The translations under genes and the position numbers were made by a program. Shown in pieces: positions 1 through 6,085 of a stretch of 6,085 bases of DNA. Positions within the stretch are counted from its first letter, which is position 1, and each line of letters opens with the position of its first letter. Source of the DNA: an uncultured Clostridia bacterium (GTDB lineage: Bacteria > Bacillota > Clostridia > Christensenellales > CAG-138); the NCBI GenBank assembly GCA_947304365.1, contig CAMZAY010000075.1:1-6085 (forward strand), written 5' to 3'. A model generated the notes under the pieces. It searched no databases. It saw only the letters and a list, made by a program, of their open reading frames with translations, and was not told the DNA's origin.

Positions 1-705
1 CACGCGGGCGCGGGCGGCACCGAGGCGCAGGATTGGGTCAGCATGCTCTACCGCATGTACGTCCGCTACTGCGAGCGCATGGGCTACACCGTTAAGGAGC
101 TCGACCTTCTTGACGGCGAAGAAGCCGGCATCAAGTCCGTCACCTTCGAGGTGCAGGGCGAGAACGCCTACGGCTACCTGAAGGCGGAAAAGGGCGTGCA
201 CAGGCTCGTTCGCATCAGCCCCTTCGATTCCTCCGGAAGAAGGCACACCTCCTTCGCTTCTCTCGACGTCACCCCGATACTTACCGAGGACGACAATTCC
301 ATCGAGATCAAGCCCGAGGATATCCGCATAGATACCTACCGTTCGGGCGGCGCAGGCGGACAGAACGTCAACAAGGTCTCCTCCGCCATCCGCATAACGC
401 ATTTTGCGACGGGCATAGTGGTGCAGTGCCAGAACGAAAGGAGCCAGCTCCAGAACAAGGAAGTGGCCATGCGCATATTGAAGGGTAAGCTGCTCGAGAT
501 AAAGGAGCGCGAGCGCATGGAGAAGATGGCGGACATTAAGGGCGAGCTCAAGAAGATCGAATGGGGCAGTCAGATCCGCTCCTACGTATTCCAGCCCTAC
601 ACGATGGTCAAGGACCACCGCACCGGCTGCGAGACCGGCAATATCCAGGCGGTCATGGACGGCGAGATCGACGAGTTCATTCATCAGTATCTGATAAAGA
701 TGTGA
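1..705 (+). CDS. prfB: Peptide chain release factor 2 (RF2), C-terminal part, cut by the left edge
   Basis: RF2 recognises UGA and UAA stop codons in the ribosomal A site and triggers hydrolysis of peptidyl-tRNA in the cytoplasm. The open frame runs from base 1 (234 codons visible) and begins at the conserved HAGAGGTEAQDW stretch of class I release factors. Roughly the first third of the usual 330-370 residue protein, including the N-terminal domain, therefore lies outside the window. The stop-codon-reading tripeptide is SPF (bases 217-225), which marks RF2 rather than RF1 (PxT). The catalytic GGQ loop is at bases 355-363 within GAGGQNVNKV. The C-terminal end (SYVFQPYTMVKDHRT, then an acidic helix) is also typical. 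The gene itself ends in UGA, a codon RF2 reads. The regulatory frameshift site known near codon 25 in many prfB genes would be off the window and cannot be judged. The ATG at 43 is internal, not the start. A terminator follows 9 bases after the stop. Confidence 0.97.
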   Translation, partial: HAGAGGTEAQDWVSMLYRMYVRYCERMGYTVKELDLLDGEEAGIKSVTFEVQGENAYGYLKAEKGVHRLVRISPFDSSGRRHTSFASLDVTPILTEDDNSIEIKPEDIRIDTYRSGGAGGQNVNKVSSAIRITHFATGIVVQCQNERSQLQNKEVAMRILKGKLLEIKERERMEKMADIKGELKKIEWGSQIRSYVFQPYTMVKDHRTGCETGNIQAVMDGEIDEFIHQYLIKM

Positions 706-714
706 TTTCAAAAC

Positions 715-742
715 GGCATGGGGAGATCCCATGCCTTTATTG
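715..742 (+). terminator. Rho-independent terminator after prfB
   Basis: A perfect 8-bp stem (GGCATGGG, 715-722, with CCCATGCC, 728-735) closes a 5-base loop and is followed by TTTATTG. It lies 9 bases past the prfB stop and before the ribosome binding site of the next gene. This suggests prfB transcription ends here and that the dockerin gene is expressed separately or by read-through. The T-run is short and interrupted, so termination may be partial. Confidence 0.75.
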
Positions 743-760
743 CTTGTCATTACGCGTATA

Positions 761-766
761 TAGGAG
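761..766 (+). promoter_or_regulatory. Ribosome binding site of the CotH-dockerin gene
   Basis: TAGGAG lies 9 bases ahead of the ATG at 776. It supports this start over internal ATGs, and the resulting protein begins with a proper signal peptide. Confidence 0.75.
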
Positions 767-775
767 CGACCTGTT

Positions 776-2587
776 ATGAAAAAGGCAAAGCTTACGCTCG
801 TTTTCTGCCTCGTATTGCTGTTTGTGCTCTCCCCCGCCGCGGCGCTTTCCGAAAAGCGCGTCGGGACGGCGGAGACCGTTTCGTATGCGCTAAATCCGAG
901 CGTGTCGGAAGGGGTGAGCATTTCCGCGGCGGACGAGGGCTCCATGGAGATACTTGCGCATGAAGAGGGAGACACGCTCGTTTTCGACGAGACGAAGACG
1001 CTTTCCTTCACCGCGGAATACGGCGCGGGCTGGCTCATCTGCGACAGGTATTCGCATTTCTTCCCGAACGACGGCCGCGCTTCGAGGACGAACGTCGGCC
1101 CCGGCGTTTACGTTTACTCCTTCAGCGCGGACGAGGGCGGGAGCGTCCCGCTTTCCGATTGGGATTCCGTTTCGATAAACGCCTCGGCGGGAGCGCTGCC
1201 CAAGCTGTACATAGACGCCGAGGTCCCCTTTGACGAGATAGGCAAGGAGGCGTGGGTTAATGCGAATTACACGCTCACCCTCGGTACCAAGGAATTCGAA
1301 AGCGGCGGGTTCGAGGGCTCCGGCAAGGTCAAGGGCAGGGGCAATTCCTCCTGGACGTATCCCAAAAAGCCGTACTCCATTAAGCTCGATTCAAAGGCTT
1401 CGCTGCTCGATATCCCGAAGACCAAGAAATACGCGATCATACCGAGCTATTACGACGGCTCGCTGATGCGCAATTACATAACGTTCAAGACGTTTCAGGA
1501 TCTTGAGGGCATAGGCTACGTGCCCAAGTGCGAATTCGTCGACGTGTATCTAAACGGCGAGTACAACGGCATTTACATACTCTGCGAGCGCATCGGGATC
1601 GAAAAAAGCAAGATCGATATAGAGGAAGCGACCGCGGAGGATCTGACCGGCGGCTACCTCATCGAAAAGGATATCAACGGCAAGGTGGATTTTGACAGCG
1701 ATCTGTGGTTCAAATGCCCCTACTGGGCGAATTCGGCAAAGGATTATTTCGTGCTGAAATCCCCCGAGCCCGAGGATGAGGAGCTCACGGACGCCATGCT
1801 CGATTATCTGGAGGACTACATGCAGCGCATCCACGACTGCATAATAGGCGAAAACGGCGAGGATTATCTCGATTACGTCGACACCTCCTCATGGATCGAT
1901 TTCATAATCGTGCAGGAGGTAACGAAGAATATCGACGGCAATATGAAGACGAGCTGCTATATGTACAAGGAGAGCGGCGACGATCACCTTTACATGACTG
2001 CGCCGTGGGATTTCGACCTGGCTTACGGGCGCGTTCCGTGGAACAACCAGGCACCCGGTCACAACGACGTGGACGACTGCCCCGACGCGAACACGGCGGA
2101 CGGCTTCATGTGCGTGAACAGCTCCAACCCGTGGATGGATAAGCTCTATGACACGAAGCCCGAATTCAGGCAGGCGCTTAAGGAGCGCTACACCCGATAC
2201 CGCTCCGCGCTTATCGAGGATATGTTCCGCATGATCGACGAGCAGGCGGCCTACCTTTACTCCGTGCAGGCGCCGAACAATCAGCTTTGGGGGATGTCGT
2301 TCACGGGCGGCGTTGCGAGCCTGAAAAGCTGGCTGACCGCAAGGATAGAATGGCTGGACGGCGAATGGCTGATCGGGGACGAGGACTATATGAAGGGCGA
2401 CGTCAACATGGACGGCGCGGTGGACGCGGCGGACGCGCTGCTTGGCTTGCGCGCATCTATGGGCATGACCGAGCTTTCGGCGGAAGCGTACGAGCTGGCG
2501 GACGTCGATTCGGACGGGGAGGTCACCGCAGCGGACGCGCTGCTTATACTGAGGTATTCGCTGGGAATAATACCGGCGCTTGAATAA
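776..2587 (+). CDS. Secreted CotH-family protein kinase with C-terminal type I dockerin
   Basis: This is a complete 603-residue exported protein. Residues 1-23 or so form a signal peptide: a basic MKKAK start, a long hydrophobic core, then SPAAALS as the likely cleavage region. Residues about 25-140 are a region I do not recognise. Residues about 142-530 match the CotH kinase fold, with LPKLYID at its start, GRGNSSW (187-193) followed by KKPYSIKLD, and VDVYLNGEYNGIYIL (255-269). NIDGNM (385-390) and WDFDLAYG (411-418) supply the acidic residues expected in the metal and catalytic site. Known CotH proteins are atypical kinases that phosphorylate secreted or spore-coat proteins; the substrate here is unknown. 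Residues 541-600 are a type I dockerin with two calcium loops, DVNMDGAVDAAD (542-553) and DVDSDGEVTAAD (576-587), each followed by a helix. Only about ten residues separate kinase and dockerin. There is no LPXTG motif or C-terminal membrane helix, so attachment presumably depends on a cohesin partner, none of which is in the window. Not cotH of spore coats in the strict sense, so no symbol is given. Confidence 0.92.
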   Translation: MKKAKLTLVFCLVLLFVLSPAAALSEKRVGTAETVSYALNPSVSEGVSISAADEGSMEILAHEEGDTLVFDETKTLSFTAEYGAGWLICDRYSHFFPNDGRASRTNVGPGVYVYSFSADEGGSVPLSDWDSVSINASAGALPKLYIDAEVPFDEIGKEAWVNANYTLTLGTKEFESGGFEGSGKVKGRGNSSWTYPKKPYSIKLDSKASLLDIPKTKKYAIIPSYYDGSLMRNYITFKTFQDLEGIGYVPKCEFVDVYLNGEYNGIYILCERIGIEKSKIDIEEATAEDLTGGYLIEKDINGKVDFDSDLWFKCPYWANSAKDYFVLKSPEPEDEELTDAMLDYLEDYMQRIHDCIIGENGEDYLDYVDTSSWIDFIIVQEVTKNIDGNMKTSCYMYKESGDDHLYMTAPWDFDLAYGRVPWNNQAPGHNDVDDCPDANTADGFMCVNSSNPWMDKLYDTKPEFRQALKERYTRYRSALIEDMFRMIDEQAAYLYSVQAPNNQLWGMSFTGGVASLKSWLTARIEWLDGEWLIGDEDYMKGDVNMDGAVDAADALLGLRASMGMTELSAEAYELADVDSDGEVTAADALLILRYSLGIIPALE

Positions 2588-2591
2588 AACG

Positions 2592-2627
2592 AAAACGGCC
2601 GCCGTTCAACAGAACGGCGGCCGTTTT
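2592..2627. terminator. Bidirectional rho-independent terminator between convergent genes
   Basis: A perfect 15-bp stem (2592-2606 paired with 2613-2627) with a 6-base loop CAACAG. The arms begin AAAA and end TTTT, so each strand reads a GC-rich hairpin closing into a T-run. It starts 4 bases after the stop of the CotH-dockerin gene and lies 11 bases past the stop of the channel gene on the - strand. It should terminate both transcripts and limit antisense read-through. Confidence 0.92.
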
Positions 2628-2638
2628 ATTATTTCATG

Positions 2639-3463
2639 TTACTCCGATATTTTCGCTTCATCCGCGACGTCCTGAAGTATAGCGCTGCGCTCCGCCTCCG
2701 TCAAAAGATGGGGGGCTTCCGCATCCTGTGTCTTTTCGGCGGCTTCCCTGATCTGCTCCTCGCGAAGGAGGCGCATGAAGCCCGCCGTTATAATGGCGGA
2801 CGGGAGCGCGATTATCGCGATGCCGAACATGGACGAGATCATGGTCACGGCGCGTCCGATGCTCGTGACCGGCGTGATATCGCCGTAGCCCATAGTGGTG
2901 AGCGACACCGTCGCCCAATAGACCGCGTCGAGGAAGGTGTTGAAAAGATCCGGCTCCACGTTGAAGATGACGAGCGCGGAGACCACTATATAGCCCACCG
3001 CGAGCACGCCGACGGTAATGAGCGGCTTCTTTTCAAGCTCGAAGACCTCCTTTATCATGCTGATGCTTCTCGAATAGCGCACCGCCTTGAAAACGCGGAA
3101 CACGCGCAGCGTCCTCAAAAGCCTGAATACCTTGAGCACGCGGAACGCCCCGCCGAGCGCGGAGATCGAGGGCAGTATGCACAACAGGTCTATGAGCGCC
3201 ATGGGCGTGAACGGATAGATGAAAAACGACAGCGCGCCTTTTTTGAGCTTGAGATCGGCGGTAAGGAGCCTTAAAAGGTAGTCGATCACGAATATGACCG
3301 CGGCGATCTTTTCGATGATCACGAAGGCGCGGTACTCCGTTTTGAACGCGAGCGGAACGAGGCTCGCCACGATCACGATCATCATGAGGATATCGTAAAC
3401 GTTAGAGAGCCGGTCGTCCTCCTTGGCGGTCTCTATTATTTCAAAAAGCCGTTTGCGCATCAT
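2639..3463 (-). CDS. Six-transmembrane voltage-gated potassium channel
   Basis: This 274-residue integral membrane protein should form a tetrameric potassium channel gated by membrane voltage. Residues are counted from the ATG at 3463. S1 lies at about 22-40, S2 at 47-67 (acidic E51 and D61), S3 at about 86-100 (D92), S4 at 107-129, S5 at 148-168, the pore helix and filter at 177-198, and S6 at 203-230. The selectivity filter is TTMGYGD (189-195), diagnostic of potassium channels. S4 carries a basic residue at every third position: R108, K111, R114, R117, R120, R123, K126 and R129. The tail (231-274) is a charged, probably helical cytoplasmic segment without a recognised RCK or cyclic-nucleotide domain. 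The length fits bacterial Kv-type channels such as KvAP. ATG codons at 3463 and 3460 compete: AAGGAG lies 3 bases from the first and 6 from the second, so the second Met may be the true start. The gene is last in a three-gene cluster and overlaps the stop of the TfoX gene. What signal it answers to is unknown. Confidence 0.93.
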   Translation of the reverse strand: MMRKRLFEIIETAKEDDRLSNVYDILMMIVIVASLVPLAFKTEYRAFVIIEKIAAVIFVIDYLLRLLTADLKLKKGALSFFIYPFTPMALIDLLCILPSISALGGAFRVLKVFRLLRTLRVFRVFKAVRYSRSISMIKEVFELEKKPLITVGVLAVGYIVVSALVIFNVEPDLFNTFLDAVYWATVSLTTMGYGDITPVTSIGRAVTMISSMFGIAIIALPSAIITAGFMRLLREEQIREAAEKTQDAEAPHLLTEAERSAILQDVADEAKISE

Positions 3464-3771
3464 TTGCTCCTTTTCGGCAGATCGGCGGCGATCGCTTTAA
3501 CAAGCTCCTCGGTGAACTCCTTGTCGTCGATATCCGCGAGGAGCATTGGCTTTGCGCCGTCATACGGGATCTCGCGGGCAAGAGAGCGGCCAGCGGCGAG
3601 GCGCAGCGCCGTCTTGGTCGGCTTAAGCAGGAACCGGTCGTCATACACTCCGCCGACGAGCTTTCCCCCGTAATAGATCAGGTATTCGCCCATCATGGGG
3701 CGGTACGAGATATCCTCGAGCCCGGAGAGCCGCTCGAGTACGAAATCGAGATAATCCTTTCGTGAAGCCAT
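3460..3771 (-). CDS. Stand-alone TfoX N-terminal domain protein
   Basis: A small 103-residue soluble protein that consists almost entirely of the TfoX/Sxy N-terminal domain. Supporting segments are YLDFVLERLSGL (7-18), the RPMMGEYLIYYGGKLVGG stretch (24-41), DDRFLLKP (44-51), PYDGAKPMLL (69-78) and a C-terminal helix with EFTEELVKA. The helical C-terminal domain of the gammaproteobacterial competence regulator TfoX/Sxy is absent, so a competence role should not be assumed. In Bacillota such single-domain proteins have no firmly established function that I can name. No membrane segment, signal peptide or metal-binding cluster is visible. The start at 3771 follows GAGGA (3784-3780, - strand) by about 9 bases and lies directly after the TAA of the acetyltransferase gene with no gap. 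The stop overlaps the start of the channel gene. Translation of the three genes is therefore likely coupled. Confidence 0.88.
   Translation of the reverse strand: MASRKDYLDFVLERLSGLEDISYRPMMGEYLIYYGGKLVGGVYDDRFLLKPTKTALRLAAGRSLAREIPYDGAKPMLLADIDDKEFTEELVKAIAADLPKRSK
3467..3472 (-). promoter_or_regulatory. Ribosome binding site of the channel gene, bearing on its start
   Basis: AAGGAG on the - strand sits inside the last codons of the TfoX-domain gene. It is 3 bases before the ATG at 3463 and 6 before the ATG at 3460. The usual spacing favours the second Met. With that start, the stop TGA of the upstream gene and the new ATG share one base. Confidence 0.7.
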
Positions 3772-4401
3772 TTACGTTTTCCTCAGCACATGCCAGATAT
3801 CGTTCCCGGTAAAGCCGCATTTTCTGTACAGCTTTTCGGGTCGATCGGGACCGTCCGCCCGACCCGATACCGTCGCGAATCCGGCCCTTCCCTTAAGTCT
3901 TGAAAGGAGGGTCCTCACCGTGAACTCGCCCGCGCCCATCCTGCGAAATTCGGGCAAGGTCTGTATCCATTCGAGCGAGCCCTCCCCCGCCTCCCGGTCA
4001 AGCTCCGCAATGCCGCACGCGGCGGGACGTCCGGACTCCGTTTCGCACACGATCGCCCAGAGCTCCGGATCGAACACGGCTGATGAGCGCAGCTTGTGAA
4101 GCCCATTCTCCGCAATGCCGATATCGGAGTACGAGCGGCGTATCATATCGGCTATGAGAGGGATATCCCCTTCATCCGCCGTTCTTGCGAAAAACCGTGC
4201 GGAAACGGGCGTTTCGGCCCCTTCGAGGCGATGGATCAGCCTGAAATACCTTTCGTCCGAAAAGCCGGGATATGCGCCCGGGCGGAAGTCCCTTTCGTGC
4301 ACGACGCGCATCCCTTCGGGAAGCGACGTGCTTTTCGCCTTGTAATAGGGTATCGAGAGCGTGCCGCAGGGGTCTTTTATGTATTCCGCGAGCAATATCA
4401 T
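3772..4401 (-). CDS. GNAT-family N-acetyltransferase
   Basis: A 209-residue cytoplasmic protein of the GNAT superfamily, which transfers an acetyl group from acetyl-CoA to an amine; the substrate here is unknown. Residues about 1-60 form an N-terminal extension with YIKDPCGTLSIPYYKAKS (7-24), which I believe recurs in a subgroup of Clostridia GNAT proteins (from memory). The GNAT core covers about 68-207. The strand SLEWIQTLPEF (142-152) leads into the acetyl-CoA pyrophosphate loop RRMGAG (153-158, an RxxGxG match) and its helix. LYRKCGF (191-197) is the usual late-strand motif, whose Tyr commonly assists catalysis. The start at 4401 is chosen because the conserved-looking N-terminus begins there, no in-frame ATG, GTG or TTG lies in the 45 bases upstream, and the next Met is residue 31. 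No clear Shine-Dalgarno sequence precedes it. It is the first gene of a tight cluster with the TfoX-domain and channel genes, and lies 50 bases after pheT. Confidence 0.88.
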   Translation of the reverse strand: MILLAEYIKDPCGTLSIPYYKAKSTSLPEGMRVVHERDFRPGAYPGFSDERYFRLIHRLEGAETPVSARFFARTADEGDIPLIADMIRRSYSDIGIAENGLHKLRSSAVFDPELWAIVCETESGRPAACGIAELDREAGEGSLEWIQTLPEFRRMGAGEFTVRTLLSRLKGRAGFATVSGRADGPDRPEKLYRKCGFTGNDIWHVLRKT

Positions 4402-4404
4402 TTG

Positions 4405-4440
4405 CGAAAATAAACCATCGGGAAGGCGTGCGCCTTCCCG
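4405..4440 (-). terminator. pheT: Hairpin with T-rich tail after pheT, probable terminator
   Basis: On the - strand CGGGAAGGC (4440-4432) pairs perfectly with GCCTTCCCG (4427-4419) around a 4-base loop. It is followed by ATGGTTTATTTT. The hairpin starts 11 bases past the pheT stop. The T-run begins a few bases away from the stem and is interrupted, so termination may be incomplete. It could then act as a valve between pheT and the acetyltransferase cluster, whose ATG is only 17 bases after the stem. Confidence 0.6.
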
Positions 4441-4451
4441 AAAAACAGCCT

Positions 4452-6085
4452 TTAGGCCCTGAGTTCCGCGCCCAGGCGGAATTTGAGGCTCTTGAGTATC
4501 GCGTTGACCGCCTGACCGATCTCCTCGTCGGTCAAGGTATGATCGTCCGCGCGGAGCTGGAACGTGAACGCCATGCTCTTCTTGCCCTCGGGTATGCCCT
4601 TGTCGCCGGGCTCCTTGGGACGGTACACGTCGAACAGCCTTACGTTCTCTACCTTTACCCTTGCCTTAGCCTGAGCGATGACGTCGATCACCTGCTGCGC
4701 CTCCATACCCTCGTCGACGATCAGCGCAAGGTCGCGCTGCACGGCGGGATGCTTGGGCAGGGGCTTATACTTTTTGACGCGCACGATATGGCTGCGGAGC
4801 GTCTTGAAATCGAGCTCCGCGATATAGGCGTTTGCGGAGACGCCGAACGCGCGCCTTACCCTGGGATGCACCGCGCCGATCTCGCCGAGCTTTTCCCCGC
4901 CGGCGGAAATGACCGCCTTCTGCGTGGGATGGAGATACTCGGAGCCGCCCTTTTCAAAGCGGACGTCCTCTATGCCGAGCTTCTCGAACAATGCCTCGAG
5001 AGTGCCCTTAAGGGTGAAGAAATCCTCCTCCTGACCGAAATGGAGCACGCCGAGGAGCTTCCTCTCCTCCGGCAGATCGCCGTTGTCGAAATGAACGTTG
5101 CCCACCTCGAAGAAGCGGCCGAAGCCGGTCTTCCTGTTAAGGTTGAGCGCCGCCGCGCGCAGCAGGCCGCCCGCAAGCTCCGTCCTCATGAGGGACTGAT
5201 CCTCGCCGAAGGGGTTGAGGAGCTTAACAGTCTTCCTGCGCTCGTCGCCCTCGGGGATCATGAGATCCTCTATCTCCTTGGGGGAGATGAAGTTGTAATT
5301 GTAAAGCTCGAGGCAGCCGAGCGCCGCCATGGTGTCCTTGATAACGTCCTCATCCCTGAACGACTGGCCGACGCGTCCGCGGAAGGTATCGCCGCGCATG
5401 AGGGTGGGCGCGATGTTGGTATAGCCGTAAAGCCTGCCGACCTCCTCCGCGATATCCCAATCGGTCTCCACGCCGTCCTCAATATCGGTGCGGAAATGCG
5501 GCACGCGCACCTTGAGCGCGTCGCAGACGGGCTCCGTGGGGATGTTGATGGACTCGAGAAGCTCCGCCATCCTCTCCGCCGAAAGGTCGGTGTTAAGTAT
5601 CTCGTTGATATGCGAGACGGAGGCGGTGACTTCCTTTTCGTTAAGATCCGCGGCGCAGACGTCTATCATGCCGCCCATGACGCGGCCCGCGTTGAGCTCA
5701 ACGACGAGCTCTATCGCGCGGTCGAGCGCGAGCTTGGCGTTGACGGGCTCTACGCCCTTTATGAACCTGGCGGCGGAATCGGTGACGTGATGGAGCTTCC
5801 TTGCCGTGGAGCGGATGTTTTCGGGGCGGAACACGGCGCTCTCGAAGAGGGTCGCCTTGGTGTTCTCGGTGATCTCGCTGTTCAGGCCGCCCATTACGCC
5901 CGCCACGCCGACGCCCTTCGTGGGATCGGCGATGAGCAGCATATCGGCGCTCATTACGCGCTCCTTGCCGTCGAGGGTGTAGACGATCTCGCCCTCGTTC
6001 GCGTTCCTGACGACGATATGGCTGTCGGCAACGCAGGCAAGGTCGAACGCGTGCATGGGATGACCGTACTCGACGAGCACGAGGT
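4452..6085 (-). CDS. pheT: Phenylalanyl-tRNA synthetase beta subunit, C-terminal two-thirds, cut by the right edge
   Basis: PheT pairs with PheS as an (alpha-beta)2 enzyme that charges tRNA-Phe in the cytoplasm; the beta subunit contributes editing and tRNA binding. About 544 codons of a usual 790-820 are visible. The frame is open to the window edge, so the GTG at 6080 is an internal Val codon. Counting residues from that GTG: EYGHPMHAFD (4-13) opens the remaining B3/4 editing region, with VAGVMGG (59-65) and RFIKGVEP (105-112). The B5 domain covers about 150-222 and ends DWDIAEEVGRLYGY (207-220). The catalytic-like core covers about 235-430 with YNYNFISPKE (260-269), LLNPFGEDQSLMRTEL (287-302) and FFEVGNV (323-329). 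The C-terminal anticodon-binding (FDX-ACB) domain covers about 437-542, with KHPAVQRDLALIVD (443-456). The N-terminal tRNA-binding domain and the pheS gene, usually just upstream, lie outside the window. The gene ends in TAA before a hairpin. Confidence 0.97.
   Translation of the reverse strand, partial: LVLVEYGHPMHAFDLACVADSHIVVRNANEGEIVYTLDGKERVMSADMLLIADPTKGVGVAGVMGGLNSEITENTKATLFESAVFRPENIRSTARKLHHVTDSAARFIKGVEPVNAKLALDRAIELVVELNAGRVMGGMIDVCAADLNEKEVTASVSHINEILNTDLSAERMAELLESINIPTEPVCDALKVRVPHFRTDIEDGVETDWDIAEEVGRLYGYTNIAPTLMRGDTFRGRVGQSFRDEDVIKDTMAALGCLELYNYNFISPKEIEDLMIPEGDERRKTVKLLNPFGEDQSLMRTELAGGLLRAAALNLNRKTGFGRFFEVGNVHFDNGDLPEERKLLGVLHFGQEEDFFTLKGTLEALFEKLGIEDVRFEKGGSEYLHPTQKAVISAGGEKLGEIGAVHPRVRRAFGVSANAYIAELDFKTLRSHIVRVKKYKPLPKHPAVQRDLALIVDEGMEAQQVIDVIAQAKARVKVENVRLFDVYRPKEPGDKGIPEGKKSMAFTFQLRADDHTLTDEEIGQAVNAILKSLKFRLGAELRA

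Noticed and set aside
740..762. Promoter-like TTGCTT and TATATA ahead of the CotH-dockerin gene
   Set aside because: Only 11 bases separate the two elements, far from the usual 16-18, and a start after TATATA would cut into the ribosome binding site at 761-766.
800..811. Possible lipobox (Cys at residue 11 of the CotH-dockerin protein)
   Set aside because: The Cys sits within the hydrophobic core of the signal sequence, with about seven more hydrophobic residues after it. A lipobox Cys should follow the core, so an ordinary signal peptide fits better.
1550..1834. - strand open frame of 94 codons within the CotH gene
   Set aside because: It is a GC-rich shadow of the kinase reading frame with no domain or initiation signal of its own.
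2636..3274. Long + strand open frame (212 codons) opposite the channel gene
   Set aside because: It is antisense to a protein with clear channel motifs, its translation is rich in Arg, Glu, His and Asp with no recognisable domain, and it begins right at the terminator without a ribosome binding site.
3460..3771. Competence regulator (tfoX/sxy) call for the TfoX-domain protein
   Set aside because: Only the N-terminal domain is present and the lineage is not gammaproteobacterial, so the name would overstate what the sequence shows.
4096..4413. + strand open frames opposite the acetyltransferase gene
   Set aside because: The GNAT motifs are on the other strand, and these frames have no recognisable domains or ribosome binding sites.
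5488..5790. + strand open frame of 100 codons within pheT
   Set aside because: It is Ser-, Ala- and Thr-rich in the manner of an antisense frame and is fully contained in a well-supported pheT.
6078..6080. GTG as a start for pheT at 6080
   Set aside because: The codons before it stay open to the window edge, and the residues match an internal stretch of PheT just before EYGHPMHAFD, so this is a truncated gene rather than a short one.

Overview
The window looks like ordinary chromosome from a GC-rich member of the Bacillota, most likely a Clostridia-type gut or anaerobe lineage. This rests on gene content and style: a secreted CotH-kinase protein ending in a type I dockerin, AGGAG-type ribosome binding sites, small GNAT and TfoX_N proteins of a kind common in Clostridia, and GC-rich codons combined with frequent AUA isoleucine in every gene. 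It is an inference; no marker here fixes the genus. The genes share the same base and codon style, and I see no insertion sequence, integrase, tRNA, rRNA or CRISPR array. No gene-free stretch exceeds about 70 bases.

Layout: the left part is on the + strand. It holds the 3' two-thirds of prfB (release factor 2, cut by the left edge), a rho-independent terminator, then a complete 603-residue exported CotH-like kinase with a C-terminal dockerin. A perfect 15-bp hairpin with T-runs on both sides ends this gene and also serves the convergent genes from the right. The right part is on the - strand. Reading leftwards from the right edge it holds pheT (phenylalanyl-tRNA synthetase beta subunit, 5' end cut by the window), a hairpin, then a tight three-gene cluster: a GNAT-family acetyltransferase, a stand-alone TfoX N-terminal-domain protein, and a six-transmembrane voltage-gated potassium channel. 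Within this cluster each stop codon abuts or overlaps the next start, so the three are probably co-translated.

How they fit together: prfB and pheT are translation housekeeping genes that flank accessory genes. The dockerin protein is the most interesting item. It is an exported protein kinase-like enzyme that carries a module for docking to a cohesin and has no membrane or cell-wall anchor of its own. The GNAT-TfoX-channel cluster has no obvious shared pathway. I found no convincing new multi-gene system; the findings below are modest leads.
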